Positions 63,067 to 64,000 of a stretch of DNA of 64,000 bases are shown piece after piece. The DNA is from Camarhynchus parvulus (lineage: Eukaryota > Chordata > Aves > Passeriformes > Thraupidae). The first letter of the stretch is position 1. Each line of letters begins with the position of its first letter. Made by a program: the position numbers and the translations under genes. The notes under the pieces were generated by a model that was given only the letters and a program-made list of their open reading frames with translations, did not search any database and was not told the DNA's origin. The stretch is from the NCBI RefSeq assembly GCF_901933205.1, contig NC_044599.1, positions 2,120,841 through 2,184,840 on the forward strand. The letters run 5' to 3'.

Positions 63067-63325
63067 CCCTGTCCCCTTTCCTTTCCTTTCCTTTCCTTTC
63101 CTTTCCTTTCCTTTCCTTTCCTTTCCTTTCCTTTCCTTTCCTTTCCTTTCCTTTCCTTTCCTTTCCTTTCCTTTCCTTTCCTTTCCTTTTTTCCTTTCCT
63201 TTCCTTTCCTTTCCTTTCCTTTCCTTTCCTTTCCTTTCCTTTCCTTTCCTTTCCTTTCCTTTCCTTTCCTTTCCTTTCCTTTCCTTTCCTTTCCTTTCCT
63301 TTCCTTTCCTTTCCTTTCCTTTCCG
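63067..63325. repeat. (CTTTC)n pentamer array
   Basis: TTCCTTTCCTTTCCTTTCC, about 50 units, directly after the CTCTC array via CCCTGTCCCC. Confidence 0.97.
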
Positions 63326-63703
63326 TGCTTTTTTAGGTCAGGTGTTTGCCTACTCTGTTTTTCTGCTCTTCTCAAGGACTGTTTGTGAAAAGATGCTTTT
63401 GTTAGTCAGCCAGTCAAGCAGAATGTGTCGAATCTGCCCATAAAAGAGAGGATTTTTCATATTAAACATTTCTCCTGCAAACCTTCGAGTGAATTTCAGG
63501 CTCGAGGGTGACACAGGGGTCAGTGGGGGGTTTCTCTTACAAACCCCTGGCTGTGATTTTGTGATTTCAACGAGGGCGCACACTTTTAACCCTTTAATTC
63601 GGGGCTCTGCCAGCCCCCCGTCCCCCCAGCTTTACCCTCAGGGCTGTGGGTGGTGCATGAGGAGCCAGAATTGGAGTGGGGGCACGGGGAGAAGCCAAAG
63701 GCC
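63326..63703. other. Unique sequence, nothing recognised
   Basis: No gene or element recognised. Confidence 0.4.
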
Positions 63704-63838
63704 TGAGGGGCAGGACAGACACAGGGCCGGACAGAGGGCAGGACACGGTGTGGGACACAGGACACACACAGCGCAGGACAAACACAGGGCACACACAGCG
63801 CAGGACAAACACAGGGCACACACAGGGCAGGACAACGC
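63704..63838. repeat. ACACAGGGCAGGACA minisatellite
   Basis: Units of GCAGGACAAACACAGGGCAC ACACAGC, about 6 copies. Confidence 0.9.
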
Positions 63839-64000
63839 CTTCGGGACAGCCGGCGCTGCCCGCAGCCCCGCTCTGGGCATCGCGGGTCCCCCGGGCACCA
63901 TCCCCGGTCGCGCTGCTCTTTCCCCTTCTCCTTTCCCATCTCATTTCTGCGCTCCCGCCCTTGCACAATCCGCGCTCTCCCTCCCTCGCCGGCCGCTCCC
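63839..64000. promoter_or_regulatory. GC-rich, CpG-containing edge; possible next CpG island
   Basis: CG dinucleotides become frequent (GACAGCCGGCGCTGCCCGCA, CATCGCGGGTCC, TCGCCGGCCGCTCCC) and the window ends in them. In human the gene beyond ANKRD33 is FIGNL2, transcribed divergently; this could be its promoter, but no coding sequence is visible. Confidence 0.3.

Noticed and set aside
63839..64000. FIGNL2 first exon
   Set aside because: Only GC-rich DNA is visible; no coding sequence to support the name.

Overview
The window is vertebrate nuclear DNA, almost certainly from a bird and probably a songbird. It carries CR1 retrotransposon fragments ending in the (ATTCTGTG)n-type tail, many solo long terminal repeats (LTRs) of endogenous retroviruses, split genes with GT-AG introns, and a very heavy load of minisatellites. 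Three neighbouring genes are recognisable, all on the minus strand: ANKRD33 (46.3-50.2 kb), ACVRL1/ALK1 (coding exons 16.3-31.5 kb) and the first coding exon of ACVR1B/ALK4 (11.16-11.28 kb). This is the human 12q13 gene order ANKRD33-ACVRL1-ACVR1B. In chicken that region lies on a tiny GC-rich microchromosome that is hard to assemble, and the repeat content here fits such a place.

Layout. 1-11.16 kb is inferred to be intron 1 of ACVR1B; it holds three tandem arrays and two CR1 pieces but no exon I could recognise. 10.96-11.46 kb is the ACVR1B CpG-island promoter and signal-peptide exon. 11.46-16.0 kb is four consecutive minisatellite arrays; the last probably lies inside the ACVRL1 3' UTR. 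16.3-31.5 kb is ACVRL1, nine coding exons giving a protein of about 493 residues. Its introns are filled by LTRs, tandemly amplified LTR ends and minisatellites. 31.8-45.8 kb is a repeat-rich gap between ACVRL1 and ANKRD33, including nested LTRs, tetranucleotide arrays, a 12-bp minisatellite and a 3.4-kb inverted repeat. A possible ACVRL1 non-coding first exon lies at 37.9-38.2 kb. 46.3-50.2 kb is ANKRD33, four coding exons, 459 residues. 50.4-64 kb has no recognised gene: more LTRs, a 4.1-kb array of a 21-bp unit, a degenerate telomere-like (CCCTAA) satellite, and CCTCT/CCTTT pentamer blocks, ending in GC-rich DNA that may be the edge of another CpG island.

ACVRL1 and ACVR1B are paralogous type I receptors of the TGF-beta superfamily (BMP9/10 to SMAD1/5/8, and activin/nodal to SMAD2/3); they stand head to tail. 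ANKRD33 is a photoreceptor nuclear cofactor with no known functional tie to them. The most notable signals are: one extra base in ACVRL1 exon 8 beside its donor site; LTRs abutting splice sites; a duplicated exon-3 acceptor; repeated tandem amplification of LTR 3' halves; AT-array growth at the same place in one LTR family; and a 21-bp array whose unit also occurs inside a nearby LTR. All exon joins were read by eye from reading frame and splice consensus; no alignment or search was run.
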